DNA of 64,000 nucleotides from Blastococcus sp. TF02A-30 (GCF_003319185.1 NZ_QOHJ01000009.1:62001-126000), one strand, 5' to 3'. Shown: positions 1 to 8,377, numbered from the stretch's first letter. Notes: generated by a model not told the origin, from the letters alone. Numbers and translations: made by a program.

Positions 1-174
1 CCGCTGTTCGGCACCGGGCACGCGCTCGACGACCGGCTCCGGCTGCCCTGGTCCCAGCCGCCCGACGTGCTGCGGCGCGCCGTGGAGCTGCTGGTCGCGG
101 CCGACGCGGCGGTCGGCGGCGGCGCCCCGGTGGCCGGCCCCGAGGAGTTCCGCGCGCTACCGGCCGGCGTCTGA
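1..174 (+). CDS. C-terminal end of a MocR/PdxR-like aminotransferase-fold regulator (partial)
   Basis: The window opens inside a reading frame that ends with TGA at 172-174. The visible 57 residues contain DDRLRLPWSQPP followed by a helix (VLRRAVELLVAA). This resembles the last helix-turn of MocR-type proteins, which fuse a GntR winged helix to a class I aminotransferase fold; their C-termini often read LRLPxxxPPxxLxxAV. The N-terminal DNA-binding part and PLP lysine lie outside the window, so the call rests on this short tail only. The gene converges on the AraC gene and overlaps its 3' end by 18 bases. Confidence 0.5.
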   Translation, partial: PLFGTGHALDDRLRLPWSQPPDVLRRAVELLVAADAAVGGGAPVAGPEEFRALPAGV

Positions 175-1020
175 CCGCGCCGTTCGCGCCTGCTGGAGGT
201 AGGCCGACGGCGTCGTCCCCACGACGGCGCGGAAGTCGCGGCTGAAGTGGGCCTGGTCGAACCAGCCCAGCGAGGCAGCCAGCCCGGCGAGGTCGTCGAC
301 CGCACCGGCGTCGATGAGGGCGGCGGCGTCCTGGAGCCGGTACCGGGCGAGCACCGCCTTCGGTGAGAGCCCGACGTAGCCGGCGAACAGCCGCTGGAGG
401 GAGCGCACGCTCGTGCCGGCCAGGGCGGCGACCTGCTCCACCCGCACCAGCGAGCGGTCGTCGACCATCCGGTCCAGCAGCGCCTGCAGGTCGACGTAGG
501 GAGCGGGCGGTCCGGGGGCGTGGGGGACCAGCGCGGCGTCCAGGATGGCGGCGCGGTCGGCGTCGTCGTCGACGGCGAGCACGTCGCGCAGCAGCGCCGC
601 GGGGTCGACGCGCAGCTCGCGGCCCAGCGGAACCGCGGTGTCGCGGGCCGCCCGCACCCCGGTGAACGCCGTGTAGCCGCCGGGCCGGAACTTGACCGCC
701 GTGGTGCGGCCGGTGCCGGTCAGGTCGATGGTGAACCGGCGGCTGACCACCCCGTGCACCAGGACCGCGGGCGGCCGGACACCGAACCGGGGCTGGGTGC
801 CGTCCTCGACCGAGACGTTGACCGCCGGGTGGCTGAGCACCTCGGAGCGGAACGGCGGCTGCCCGGTGCGGTCCCAGCGCACCGACCAGTAGCGCTCCAC
901 GAACGGCTGCAGCGCGGGGGAGACGGCGGCGTCGCGGCGCAGCGCGGCCACCTGCTCGGTCTCGGCCGGGCGGAGGACGCCGCGCAGCGACCCCGCTGTC
1001 GCGTTCGTCCAAGACCCCAC
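157..1020 (-). CDS. AraC family transcriptional regulator (DUF6597-type N-terminal domain)
   Basis: 287 residues. The N-terminal part (about 30-170) has PALQPFVERYWSVRW and VSVEDG, typical of the DUF6597 sensor-like domain found in actinobacterial AraC proteins. The C-terminal part (about 180-280) is the double helix-turn-helix: VEQVAALAGTSVRSLQRLF then LAASLGWFDQAHFSRDFR and the closing VVGTTPSAYL. The GTG start at 1020 is favoured because a TAGGCT -10 box lies exactly 6 bases upstream, suggesting a leaderless message. It is divergent from the VOC gene at 1047, only 26 bases away, so it probably regulates that gene and itself. The ligand is unknown. Confidence 0.85.
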   Translation of the reverse strand: MGSWTNATAGSLRGVLRPAETEQVAALRRDAAVSPALQPFVERYWSVRWDRTGQPPFRSEVLSHPAVNVSVEDGTQPRFGVRPPAVLVHGVVSRRFTIDLTGTGRTTAVKFRPGGYTAFTGVRAARDTAVPLGRELRVDPAALLRDVLAVDDDADRAAILDAALVPHAPGPPAPYVDLQALLDRMVDDRSLVRVEQVAALAGTSVRSLQRLFAGYVGLSPKAVLARYRLQDAAALIDAGAVDDLAGLAASLGWFDQAHFSRDFRAVVGTTPSAYLQQARTARSDAGR

Positions 1021-1026
1021 CGCGGC

Positions 1027-1032
1027 AGCCTA
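1027..1032 (-). promoter_or_regulatory. -10 box TAGGCT of the leaderless araC gene
   Basis: TAGGCT on the minus strand, 6 bases before the GTG at 1020. The same TAnnnT-N6-start spacing recurs at six other genes in this window. There is no Shine-Dalgarno sequence. Confidence 0.5.
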
Positions 1033-1046
1033 GGCAGGCTCGGGGC

Positions 1047-1520
1047 ATGACCACCACGAACGGACGCCCCGAGGGCTACACGACGCTGACCCCGTTCCTC
1101 GTCTGCTCCCCGGCGGCCGAGGCGATCCGCTTCTACGAGGAGGTGTTCGGCGCCACCCTGGTCTCGCGCATGGACGGCCCCGACGGCTCGGTCGCGCACG
1201 CCGAGCTCGACCTCGGCCTGGGCCGGCTCCAGCTGGCCGACCCGAACGAGCAGTACGGCCTGGTGCCGCCGCGCGGGGACGGCGACACGGTGAGCGGCTC
1301 GACCTGCATCTACGTGCCCGACGTCGACGCCGTCTTCGAGAAGGCGGTGGCCCGGGGCGCGACGGTGCGCGAGAAGCCGGACACCTTCGTCACCGGCGAC
1401 CGGTTCGCCTCGATCTACGACCCGTTCGGCCACCGCTGGGCGGTCATGACCCGGGTCGAGGACCTCAGTCCCACAGAGGTGGAGCGTCGGCTGGCCGAGT
1501 GGGGCGCCGCTCAGGGCTGA
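1047..1520 (+). CDS. VOC family protein (PhnB/glyoxalase-like)
   Basis: 157 residues with the vicinal-oxygen-chelate fold layout: TPFLVCSPAAEAIRFYEEVFGA at the first beta-alpha module and VTGDRFASIYDPFGHRWAVMTRVED at the end of the second. PhnB-like members are often annotated as glyoxalase or bleomycin-resistance relatives, but the family covers many reactions and the substrate cannot be read here. It is divergently transcribed from the adjacent AraC gene, which is its likely regulator. Its last 56 bases overlap the 3' end of larC on the opposite strand. ATG at 1047. Confidence 0.8.
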   Translation: MTTTNGRPEGYTTLTPFLVCSPAAEAIRFYEEVFGATLVSRMDGPDGSVAHAELDLGLGRLQLADPNEQYGLVPPRGDGDTVSGSTCIYVPDVDAVFEKAVARGATVREKPDTFVTGDRFASIYDPFGHRWAVMTRVEDLSPTEVERRLAEWGAAQG

Positions 1521-2694
1521 CCGGGTAGGCGGCCTCCGCGGCGGCGGTCGCCGCCCGCAGCACCTCCTTGACCGGCAGGTCCAGCTCCCGGGCCAGCGCG
1601 GCGACGTCCTCGTACTCGACGCCGACGTTGACCACCTGCTCGGCGTGCACGGCGACCTTCACGCCCACGTCGCCGCCGAGCACCTCCACGGTGGCGTGCA
1701 GCCGCTCCAGGGCCACCTTGCCGACGTCGAGCACCCGCAGCCCGATCGTCGACGTCGTCGCGAAGACCACGGCCTGCACCGCGGGCACGGCCTCGGGGCG
1801 GCACAGCACCGACAGCGTGTGCGCCGGGCGGCCCTTCTTCATGAGGATCGGCGTGAGCCAGGCGTCGGACGCGCCCGCGGCCAGCAGCGCGTCGAGGACC
1901 CCCGGCCACAGCCGCGGGTCGAGGTCGTCGACGTTCGCCTCCAGCACGACCGGCCGGGCAGGCGTGGCGGCGGCGGGCTCGACCGGCTCGCCGAGGACCA
2001 GCCGGACGACGTTCGGGAGCTCCTCCGGGTCGCGGCCGCCCGCGCCGGTGCCCACGTGCTCCACCCGCATGGCCGGCAGCGGCCCCCAGCCGGTGACCCG
2101 CGCGGCCAGCAGCGCGGCCCCCGTCGGCGTGCACATCTCCGCGGGCACCGCGCCGGCGGTCACGGGGACGCCCGTCAGCAGCTCCAGCACGGCCGGGCCC
2201 GGGATCGGGACGACGCCGTGCGCACCGCGGGCCGAGCCGCTGCCCAGCGCCACCGGCGAGGCGGTGAGCGCGGAGAGCTCCAGGTGCTCCAGGCCGGCGA
2301 CCACGCCGACGACGTCGGCCAGCGCGTCCAGCGCCCCCACCTCGTGGAAGTGCACCTCGGCGGCGGGCACGCGGTGCACCCGGCCTTCGGCGACCGCGAG
2401 CCGCTCGAACACCGCCAGGGCGCCGTCGCGCACGGCGTCGGGCAGATCGGCGTCGGCCAGCAGCTGCCGGACGTCGGCCCAGGTGCGGTGCCGGTCGGAC
2501 CCCGGCGTGTGCACGTGCACCCGGGTGGCGCCCAGGCCGTGCCGGGTGACCTGCTCGGCGACCAGCCGGACCTGCTCGACGGGCAGCGCGGCGACCGCCT
2601 CGGCGAGCACGTCCAGCGGCACGCCGGCGTCGACCAGCGCGCCGAGCAGCATGTCGCCCGAGGCCCCGGCCGAGAGGTCGAGCCATCCGATCAC
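1465..2694 (-). CDS. larC: Nickel-pincer cofactor biosynthesis protein LarC
   Basis: 409 residues. LarC is the nickel insertase (CTP-dependent cyclometallase) that installs Ni in the pyridinium-dithiocarboxylate mononucleotide cofactor used by lactate racemase LarA and its relatives. Diagnostic stretches are DLSAGASGDMLLGALVDAGV at the N-terminus, HFHEVGALDALADVVG near residue 115, CTPTGAALLAARV near 190 and LEANVDDLDPRLW near 250. In Lactiplantibacillus plantarum larC is split and needs a programmed frameshift; here it is one uninterrupted frame. Start is GTG at 2694. It follows the GGDEF-LarB fusion after a 73-base gap holding two palindromes. No larE or larA is in the window. Confidence 0.92.
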   Translation of the reverse strand: MIGWLDLSAGASGDMLLGALVDAGVPLDVLAEAVAALPVEQVRLVAEQVTRHGLGATRVHVHTPGSDRHRTWADVRQLLADADLPDAVRDGALAVFERLAVAEGRVHRVPAAEVHFHEVGALDALADVVGVVAGLEHLELSALTASPVALGSGSARGAHGVVPIPGPAVLELLTGVPVTAGAVPAEMCTPTGAALLAARVTGWGPLPAMRVEHVGTGAGGRDPEELPNVVRLVLGEPVEPAAATPARPVVLEANVDDLDPRLWPGVLDALLAAGASDAWLTPILMKKGRPAHTLSVLCRPEAVPAVQAVVFATTSTIGLRVLDVGKVALERLHATVEVLGGDVGVKVAVHAEQVVNVGVEYEDVAALARELDLPVKEVLRAATAAAEAAYPVSPERRPTRPADAPPLWD

Positions 2695-2703
2695 GTCGTC
2701 GAT

Positions 2704-2727
2704 CCAGCTCTCGGTACCGAGAGCTGG
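2704..2727. repeat. Palindromic repeat, CTTTCGGTACCGAAAG family, copy 1
   Basis: Perfect 24-base palindrome with arms CCAGCTCTCGGT/ACCGAGAGCTGG in the larB-fusion/larC gap. It is a variant of the family with CTC/GAG instead of TTT/AAA next to the CGGTACCG centre. Confidence 0.8.
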
Positions 2728-2740
2728 ACGCGGTGTCCCC

Positions 2741-2758
2741 GCTTTCGGTACCGAAAGC
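2741..2758. repeat. Palindromic repeat, CTTTCGGTACCGAAAG family, copy 2
   Basis: Perfect 18-base palindrome GCTTTCGGTACCGAAAGC, 13 bases from copy 1. The pair lies between the stop of the GGDEF-LarB gene and the start of larC, where it could attenuate or process the operon message. Confidence 0.85.
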
Positions 2759-2767
2759 TCACGGGGG

Positions 2768-5578
2768 TCATCCGCGCGCGATGCGGCGCGCCACCCGGGC
2801 GGCGAAGACGCCGGCCGAGTAGCCGTTGTCGATGTTGCTCACGGTCACGCCGGGCGTGGCCGAGGTGAGCATGGTCATCAGCGCGCCGAGGCCGCCGAGC
2901 GCACCCGGCTGCCCGCTCGAGGTGGGGACGGCGACCACCGGGACGTCGGTGAGCGCACCCACCATCGCGGCGACCGAGGCGTCCATCCCGGCGACGACGA
3001 CGAGGCAGTCGGCCGCGTCCAGCTGCGCGCGGTCGGCGAGCAGGGTGCGCACCCGGCTGCCGGCGACGTCGTCGTGCCGCACCACCTCGGTGCCGCACAC
3101 CCGCGCGACGAACGCGGCCTCGGCGGCGACCGGGGTGTCGGCGCCGCCCGCGCAGATGACGCTGACCCGGCCGGCCGCCTCGGGCAGCGGTCCGACGGCG
3201 GCGGCCATCGCGGCGGCGTCCATCGTCGTGTACGCGTCGTGCTCGCCGGCGACGGCGACCAGCGTCTCGGCGGCGGCCCGCAGCACGAGCACCGGGCGGT
3301 CGGGGTGCTCGCCGCGTGCCTCGCGGACCAGCGCGAGGACCTGCTCGGTGGTGCGTCCGGTCGCCCAGACCACCTCCGGCTCGACGGGAACGGCGCGCTC
3401 CACCGCCACCGGCACGGGCTCGGGCACGACCTCCGGCTCCGCGGGCGGGACGGGGCCGAGCAGCGGCTCGCCCGGGCGGTCGGTGCCCAGCGGCGGGTGC
3501 GGGCGGAGGAGGGCGTCGAAGCCGTCGTCCGAGGTGCGCTCGGCGGCCGGGGCGGGCTGCACGTCGGTCACGGTAACCGCGACGACGTCGGTCTCCGGGG
3601 TGTCGCCGACCGGCGCGTCCGGCGCCTCGGCGGCCGGGGTGCCGTCGGCCGTCGGCGGCGGGCCGAAGAGGACGTCGAGGGGGCTGGAGCCGGCGCGCTG
3701 CTGGGTCACACCCGACAGTCGCACGACCCGGTCCCGCCCGCTGCGCTTGGCGTCGTAGAGCACGCCGTCGGCGGCGGCGAACAGCGTCCGGCGGTCGTCG
3801 CCGCGGGCCGCCGAGGCGATGCCGACGCTGATGGTCACCGGCTCGTCCAGGCCCAGCGCCGACCAGTCGTGGACCGCCATCTTCTGGCGGGTGCGCTGCA
3901 GCGCCCGCTCCGCCTGCTCGGCGGTGGTGTCGGGCAGCAGGACGACGAACTCGTCCCCGGCCCAGCGGCACACCTCGTCGCTGTCGCGGACCCCGGCGAT
4001 GAGCAGCTCGGCCACCGCGCGCAGCACGGCGTCGCCGCCCGGGTGCCCGATCGCGTCGTTGATCGACTTGAACCGGTCCACGTCGACGACGGCCAGCGCG
4101 GGGGCCCCGCCGGTCGACAGCAGCCCGTCCAGCCGCGCCTCGGCGTAACGCCGGTTCGGCAGGTGGGTGAGCGGGTCCTCGTAGGCCTGCCGGCGCAGCT
4201 GCCCGGCGGCGCGCTCGGTCTCCAGCAGGCTCTTGCGCCGGCCGAACAGCTCCACCCAGCGGGTGCGCCGCTCGTCGACCCGGTCCAGCTCGTCGGCCAG
4301 GTAGGCCTGCAGGTAGGGCAGCGCGCGCCCGGCGTCGTCCAGCTCGGCGTGCAGGGTGCACAGCTCGCGCAGCGAAGCGCGGCGCAGCCGCGGCAGCCCG
4401 TGCTCGGTGGCCACGTCGAGCGCCGCCACCAGGTGCTCGTCGGCGCCGGTCGCGTCGCCCTGCCGGCGCAGCGCCCGCCCGAGGGCGAGCTGCGCCGACG
4501 CGCGCTGGGAGCGGTCGTCGCGCTCGGCCGCGGTCCGGACGGCGGCGCGCAGCGGCCCGACGGCGCCGGCGTGCTCACCGAGCCCGACCAGCGCCCAGCC
4601 GTGCACGATCTGCGCCGCGACGACGCCGTCGGAGTCCGGCGGCAGGATCCGCAGCGCCTCCTCCGCCAGGTCGCGGGCCTCGGCGAAGTGCGGCAGCGAC
4701 GCCTCGGGCAGGCCGTCGTCCAGCAGCCCCTCGCCCAGCTCGGCGCAGAGCTCGCCGAGGCAGGTGGCGGTGGCGGCGACCAGGACGGCGGGGTCGCCGT
4801 CCTCCGGGGAGAGGGTGCCGGGGTCGGCGGCCGCGGACCGCGCGGCCTCGTACGCGCGCCGCTGGTAGTCCAGCGCGAGCGGCATGAGCTCCAGGTCGGC
4901 GAGGACGGCGGCAAGCGTGCCGAGGGTCTCGACCAGCAGCCGGCTCGGCGGCAGCACCGGGTCGAGCAGGCTGGCGGCCTCGACCGCCTCGTCCATGGCG
5001 GCGTCGATGCGCCGGGAGAGCAGCTCGATGCGGGCGTGCCGGGCCAGGCCGGCGGCGCGCTGCAGCTCGTCGTCGGCGGCGTCGAAGGCGGCCTTCGCCG
5101 ACCGCACGAGGGCGATGGCCAGGGCTGCGCGGGAGGCGGACTCCGAGCGGGGGTCGGCGTCCTCGCCGTTCCCCTCGATCAGCCCGGCGACGCCGGCGTG
5201 CAGGTCGAGGGCGGGCTGGGCCTCGCCGTCGACCGGGCCGCTGGTCACCGGGTCGCCGACCAGCGTGAAGCCGGCGACGCGCAGCCGGCGCACCAGCAGC
5301 TCGGCGCGCAGGGTGTCGGCCCAGGCGCGGCCCAGGTCGGGCGCGGCGGCCTCGGCGCCGGCCTCGTAGGGCGAGCGCTCCTGCTCGACGCCGGCCAGCA
5401 GCTCCTCGGCGTCGTCCAGCTGCCAGTTCGCCAGGGCAGCGGTCACCCGATGGTGCAGGGCTCCGGGTGGCACCAGCGCACTGTGCACGCCGCCCGCGCC
5501 GCTGTCGAGCACGCGTCCGGTGGCACGCCGACTCGTGCCCGTCGCGTCCCACGAGTCCCACCCGCGCGCCGCGCTCAC
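2768..5578 (-). CDS. Diguanylate cyclase fused to a LarB/PurE-like domain (TPR-GGDEF-LarB)
   Basis: 936 residues, soluble. Residues 1-450 are helical, TPR-like repeats. Residues about 467-620 form a GGDEF domain with the signature variant AGDEF at 540-544 and an I-site RxxD (RDSD, 531-534) five residues upstream, so c-di-GMP synthesis with feedback inhibition is expected. A Pro/Glu-rich linker (about 640-735) leads to residues 736-936, which match LarB: EVVWATGRTTEQV, ICAGGADTPVAAEAA, VVVAGMDASVAAMVG, VPTSSG, SNIDNGYSAG. In L. plantarum LarB the catalytic residues are Glu180 and Cys221, 41 residues apart; here the same positions are Asp866 and Ala907. The GTG start at 5578 overlaps the upstream GGDEF stop (GTGA). 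The usual LarB N-terminal segment (DHHRxxRxGFPE) is absent. Confidence 0.9.
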   Translation of the reverse strand: MSAARGWDSWDATGTSRRATGRVLDSGAGGVHSALVPPGALHHRVTAALANWQLDDAEELLAGVEQERSPYEAGAEAAAPDLGRAWADTLRAELLVRRLRVAGFTLVGDPVTSGPVDGEAQPALDLHAGVAGLIEGNGEDADPRSESASRAALAIALVRSAKAAFDAADDELQRAAGLARHARIELLSRRIDAAMDEAVEAASLLDPVLPPSRLLVETLGTLAAVLADLELMPLALDYQRRAYEAARSAAADPGTLSPEDGDPAVLVAATATCLGELCAELGEGLLDDGLPEASLPHFAEARDLAEEALRILPPDSDGVVAAQIVHGWALVGLGEHAGAVGPLRAAVRTAAERDDRSQRASAQLALGRALRRQGDATGADEHLVAALDVATEHGLPRLRRASLRELCTLHAELDDAGRALPYLQAYLADELDRVDERRTRWVELFGRRKSLLETERAAGQLRRQAYEDPLTHLPNRRYAEARLDGLLSTGGAPALAVVDVDRFKSINDAIGHPGGDAVLRAVAELLIAGVRDSDEVCRWAGDEFVVLLPDTTAEQAERALQRTRQKMAVHDWSALGLDEPVTISVGIASAARGDDRRTLFAAADGVLYDAKRSGRDRVVRLSGVTQQRAGSSPLDVLFGPPPTADGTPAAEAPDAPVGDTPETDVVAVTVTDVQPAPAAERTSDDGFDALLRPHPPLGTDRPGEPLLGPVPPAEPEVVPEPVPVAVERAVPVEPEVVWATGRTTEQVLALVREARGEHPDRPVLVLRAAAETLVAVAGEHDAYTTMDAAAMAAAVGPLPEAAGRVSVICAGGADTPVAAEAAFVARVCGTEVVRHDDVAGSRVRTLLADRAQLDAADCLVVVAGMDASVAAMVGALTDVPVVAVPTSSGQPGALGGLGALMTMLTSATPGVTVSNIDNGYSAGVFAARVARRIARG

Positions 5579-7242
5579 GCGTTCTCCTCCTCCTCGGCCG
5601 GCGGTGCCCCGCCGGGCGCGCGCACCCGGTTGCGGCCGCCGCGCTTGGCCGAGAAGAGGTGCAGGTCGGCGGTGTCGAACAGCGCCCGCCAGCCGACCAC
5701 GGGGCCGGGCTCGCCGTCGGTGACCGCCGGCGCCGAGGCCACGCCCACGCTCACCGTGACCGGCTCACCCAGCTGCAGGTCCGACCAGTCGGCCGCGGCC
5801 ACCGCCGAGCGCAGCCGCTCCATGACGACGACGGCCTGCGCCTCGGTGGCCGTCGGGAGCACGACGAGGAACTCGTCGCCGGCCCACCGGTACACCTCGT
5901 CGCCGTTGCGGCTGTGCTCGCGGAGCAGGTCGGCGACCCGCTGCAGGACGACGTCGCCGTGCGAGTGCGAGGCCTCGTCGTTCACCGCCTTGAACCGGTC
6001 GACGTCGACGACCGCGAGCGCCAGCGGCTCCTCGCCGAGCTGCAGAGCACCCAGGCGGCGCTCGGCGCTGCGCCGGTTGCCCAGGCCGGTGAGCGGGTCC
6101 TCCAGCGCGTGCCGGCGCAGCAGCGCGGCCTGCCGCTCCGCCTCGCGCAGCCGGCTGCGCCGCACGAACATCTCCGCCCACAGCTCGCGGCCGCGGGCGT
6201 GGGCACGGCCGGTGTCGGCGCGGTAGGCCTCCAGCCAGTGCAGCGCCTCGGCGGGGCGGCCCAGGTCGGCGCTGTTCTGCCCCAGCTCCAGCAGGCACTG
6301 GCGGTAGCGGCGGCGGTCGCCGGCGGAGGCGAAGGCGCCCGCGGCGTCCACCATCAGCTGCACCGCCTCCTCGCCGCTGGCCTCGTCGCCGTCCCGCTGC
6401 GCGAGCCGGGCGAGCAGCCGGGCCAGCGCCAGGTCGGTGTAGCCGCGCAGCCAGAGCCCGCCCTCGGCCTGCACGTGCCGGCGCACCCGGCGCAGCGGCC
6501 CGAGCGCGGCGTCGAGGTCGTCGGCGCAGGTCAGCGCCCAGGCCTGGACGACGTCCAGCAGGTCGGCGTCGGCCGGCTCCGGCTCGGGGTCGACGTCGCG
6601 GGCGGCGGTGGCCGCGGCGATCGCCTCGCCGGCCAGCTCGCGGGCGCGCACGTCCTCGCCGCGGCGGCGCAGCGTCTGCGCCAGCTCCACGTGCCGCTGC
6701 GCGCTGAGCAGCAGCATCTGCCACCGGTCGCCGGCGTCGGGCAGCGTCGCGGCGACGGCGTGCCCGCGGGTGGCGTGCGCGACCGCCAGCTCCTCGAGGT
6801 CCAGGGCGGCCAGGGTCAGCGACAGCCACCGGTGCGCCTGCAGCAGTGCCCGGGGCTCCTCGCCGCCGCTGAACTGCTCGGTGAGCAGGCTGGCGTCGAC
6901 CGCCATGAGCATCGCGGCGTCGACGTGGTCGGCGCTCACCTCGACGTGCGCCAGGTAGGCCAGCGCCAGCGCGGTACCGGGGGAGGAGTGGCACGTGTCC
7001 AGCGCCTCGCGGGCGGCCGTGACCGCCTCGGCCACGCCGTCCGGATCGGCGTCGGCCAGCCGGACCCGGGCGGTGAACGCGGCGTGCCAGGCGGCCCAGT
7101 ACGGGTCGTCGGCCCCGGTCATCGCGCCGGCGGCGTCGTCGAAGAGGGCGGCGAAGGCTGCGTCGTCACGGTCGCTGGCGGCCAGGAGGCGCCACAGCGC
7201 GGCCCGCAGCTCGCCGGAGGCGGCGCGAACCGAGCGAGTCAC
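5575..7242 (-). CDS. Diguanylate cyclase with TPR-like N-terminal region
   Basis: 555 residues from the GTG at 7242; a second GTG at 7257 is possible, but only 7242 has GGAGG just upstream (7247-7251). The N-terminal 370 residues are Ala/Leu-rich helical repeats similar in layout to the next gene. The C-terminal GGDEF domain begins at RRHALEDPLTGLGNRR, has DVDRFKAVND, the motif YRWAGDEF and a preceding I-site RNGD, all features of an active, product-inhibited diguanylate cyclase. It makes the second messenger c-di-GMP from two GTP in the cytoplasm. It is the first gene of a leftward operon with the GGDEF-LarB fusion (4-base GTGA overlap) and larC; the two cyclases look like tandem paralogues. 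Confidence 0.88.
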   Translation of the reverse strand: MTRSVRAASGELRAALWRLLAASDRDDAAFAALFDDAAGAMTGADDPYWAAWHAAFTARVRLADADPDGVAEAVTAAREALDTCHSSPGTALALAYLAHVEVSADHVDAAMLMAVDASLLTEQFSGGEEPRALLQAHRWLSLTLAALDLEELAVAHATRGHAVAATLPDAGDRWQMLLLSAQRHVELAQTLRRRGEDVRARELAGEAIAAATAARDVDPEPEPADADLLDVVQAWALTCADDLDAALGPLRRVRRHVQAEGGLWLRGYTDLALARLLARLAQRDGDEASGEEAVQLMVDAAGAFASAGDRRRYRQCLLELGQNSADLGRPAEALHWLEAYRADTGRAHARGRELWAEMFVRRSRLREAERQAALLRRHALEDPLTGLGNRRSAERRLGALQLGEEPLALAVVDVDRFKAVNDEASHSHGDVVLQRVADLLREHSRNGDEVYRWAGDEFLVVLPTATEAQAVVVMERLRSAVAAADWSDLQLGEPVTVSVGVASAPAVTDGEPGPVVGWRALFDTADLHLFSAKRGGRNRVRAPGGAPPAEEEENA

Positions 7243-7339
7243 GCATCCTCCAGTCACGGGTCGTCCGGCCCCGCGGCCGGCTGCCGGACAGCGAGGCAGC
7301 TTCCCCCGGGCCTGGGCTGGTGCCCGGGTCCGCCCGCAC

Positions 7340-7345
7340 TACCCT
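7340..7345 (+). promoter_or_regulatory. -10 box TACCCT of leaderless pheA
   Basis: TACCCT ends 6 bases before the pheA ATG at 7352 and no Shine-Dalgarno sequence precedes the start, consistent with transcription beginning at or next to the start codon. Confidence 0.45.
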
Positions 7346-7351
7346 CGTCGG

Positions 7352-8299
7352 ATGCCCGGGATTCAGCCAGGTACGTCACCGACGAGGTTCGCCTATCTCG
7401 GGCCCGAGGGTACCTTCGCCGAAGCGGCGCTGAGCAGCGCCGTTGCCACGGGTGAGGGAACGCGGACCCCCCGGCCGGGTGTCCCCGCGGTCCTGGCCGC
7501 CGTCCGATCGGGCGAGGCCGACGCCGCCCTGGTGCCGCTGGAGAACTCCGTCGAGGGCTCGGTCCCGGCCACGATGGACGGGCTGGCCGACGGCGATCCG
7601 CTGGTGATCACCCGCGAGGTGTTCCTGCCGGTGGCCTTCGCCCTCGCCGTCCGGCCGGGCACCGAGCTGGGCGCGGTGCGCTCGGTGGCCAGCCACCCGC
7701 ACGCGCTGGCGCAGACCGCGCGCCGGCTGGCCGAGCTGCTGCCGGGCACCACCCCGCTGCCGACCACCTCGACCGCGGCGGCCGCCGAGGCCGTCGCCGC
7801 CGGTGAGGTCGACGCCGCCGTCTGCGCGGCGATCGCCGCCGAGCGGTACGGCCTCGAGTGCCTCGAGCAGGACATCGCCGACACCCCCGGCGCGGTGACC
7901 CGGTTCGTCCTGGTCGCCCCGCCCGGGGAGCTGCCCGCACCCACCGGGAACGACAAGACGTCGCTGGTCGCCGTCGTCACCGACCGCACCGGTGCCCTGC
8001 TCGACGTGCTGCGCGAGTTCGCCGTCCGCGGCATCTCGCTGACCCGCATCGAGTCGCGGCCGCTGCGCGAGCGGCTGTGGGTCTACTCGTTCTCGCTGGA
8101 CTGCGAGGGGCACGTGGCCGATGCCCGCGTGGGGGAGGCGCTGGCGGCGCTGCACCGCGTGTGCGAGGAGGTCCGCTTCCTCGGCTCGTACCCCCGGGCC
8201 GACGGGCGGGAGAACCGGGTGGTGCCGGCGGAGTCGGGTGACGCCTCCTTCGCGGAGGCGGAGGCCTGGCTGGCCCGGGTGCGCGCCGGGCGGCTCTGA
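7352..8299 (+). CDS. pheA: Prephenate dehydratase
   Basis: 315 residues. Converts prephenate to phenylpyruvate in phenylalanine synthesis. The catalytic domain (about 8-195) starts FAYLGPEGTFAEAAL and ends with the hallmark VTRFVLVA, whose TRF threonine is needed for dehydration. The ACT regulatory domain (about 205-290) has the GALLDVL and ESRP motifs that bind phenylalanine for feedback inhibition. It is monofunctional: there is no chorismate mutase domain. ATG 7352 is chosen because it gives the standard N-terminus and sits 6 bases from a TACCCT -10 box. A longer frame upstream is a read-through of the divergent region. Confidence 0.95.
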   Translation: MPGIQPGTSPTRFAYLGPEGTFAEAALSSAVATGEGTRTPRPGVPAVLAAVRSGEADAALVPLENSVEGSVPATMDGLADGDPLVITREVFLPVAFALAVRPGTELGAVRSVASHPHALAQTARRLAELLPGTTPLPTTSTAAAAEAVAAGEVDAAVCAAIAAERYGLECLEQDIADTPGAVTRFVLVAPPGELPAPTGNDKTSLVAVVTDRTGALLDVLREFAVRGISLTRIESRPLRERLWVYSFSLDCEGHVADARVGEALAALHRVCEEVRFLGSYPRADGRENRVVPAESGDASFAEAEAWLARVRAGRL

Positions 8300-8312
8300 C
8301 CCTCCTCTTCCC

Positions 8313-8377
8313 GGTCGATCATCGCCGGATGGCTCGACTCGTCGGCGTGGCGCGCAGCCGTACGCCGATGATCAACC
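8313..8377. repeat. GATCATCG inverted repeat, copy A
   Basis: Arms GGTCGATCATCG (8313-8324) and CGATGATCAACC (8366-8377) pair with one mismatch around a GC-rich centre. The element lies between the convergent pheA and panE-like genes and its right arm covers the panE-like stop codon. Two related elements occur at 34066 and 47502. It may serve as a bidirectional terminator. Confidence 0.7.

Noticed and set aside
2768..5578. LarB as a separate gene downstream of the GGDEF gene
   Set aside because: No start codon with a Shine-Dalgarno precedes the LarB region, and the standard LarB N-terminus is missing, so the domain is translated only as a fusion.
1568..6226. Very long open frame (over 1500 codons) on the plus strand across larC and the GGDEF genes
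   Set aside because: It is antisense to three well-supported genes, has an Arg/Gly/Ala-biased composition and no recognisable domain; it is a shadow of high GC content. Similar long frames opposite the acyl-CoA, BVMO and transporter genes were dropped for the same reason.
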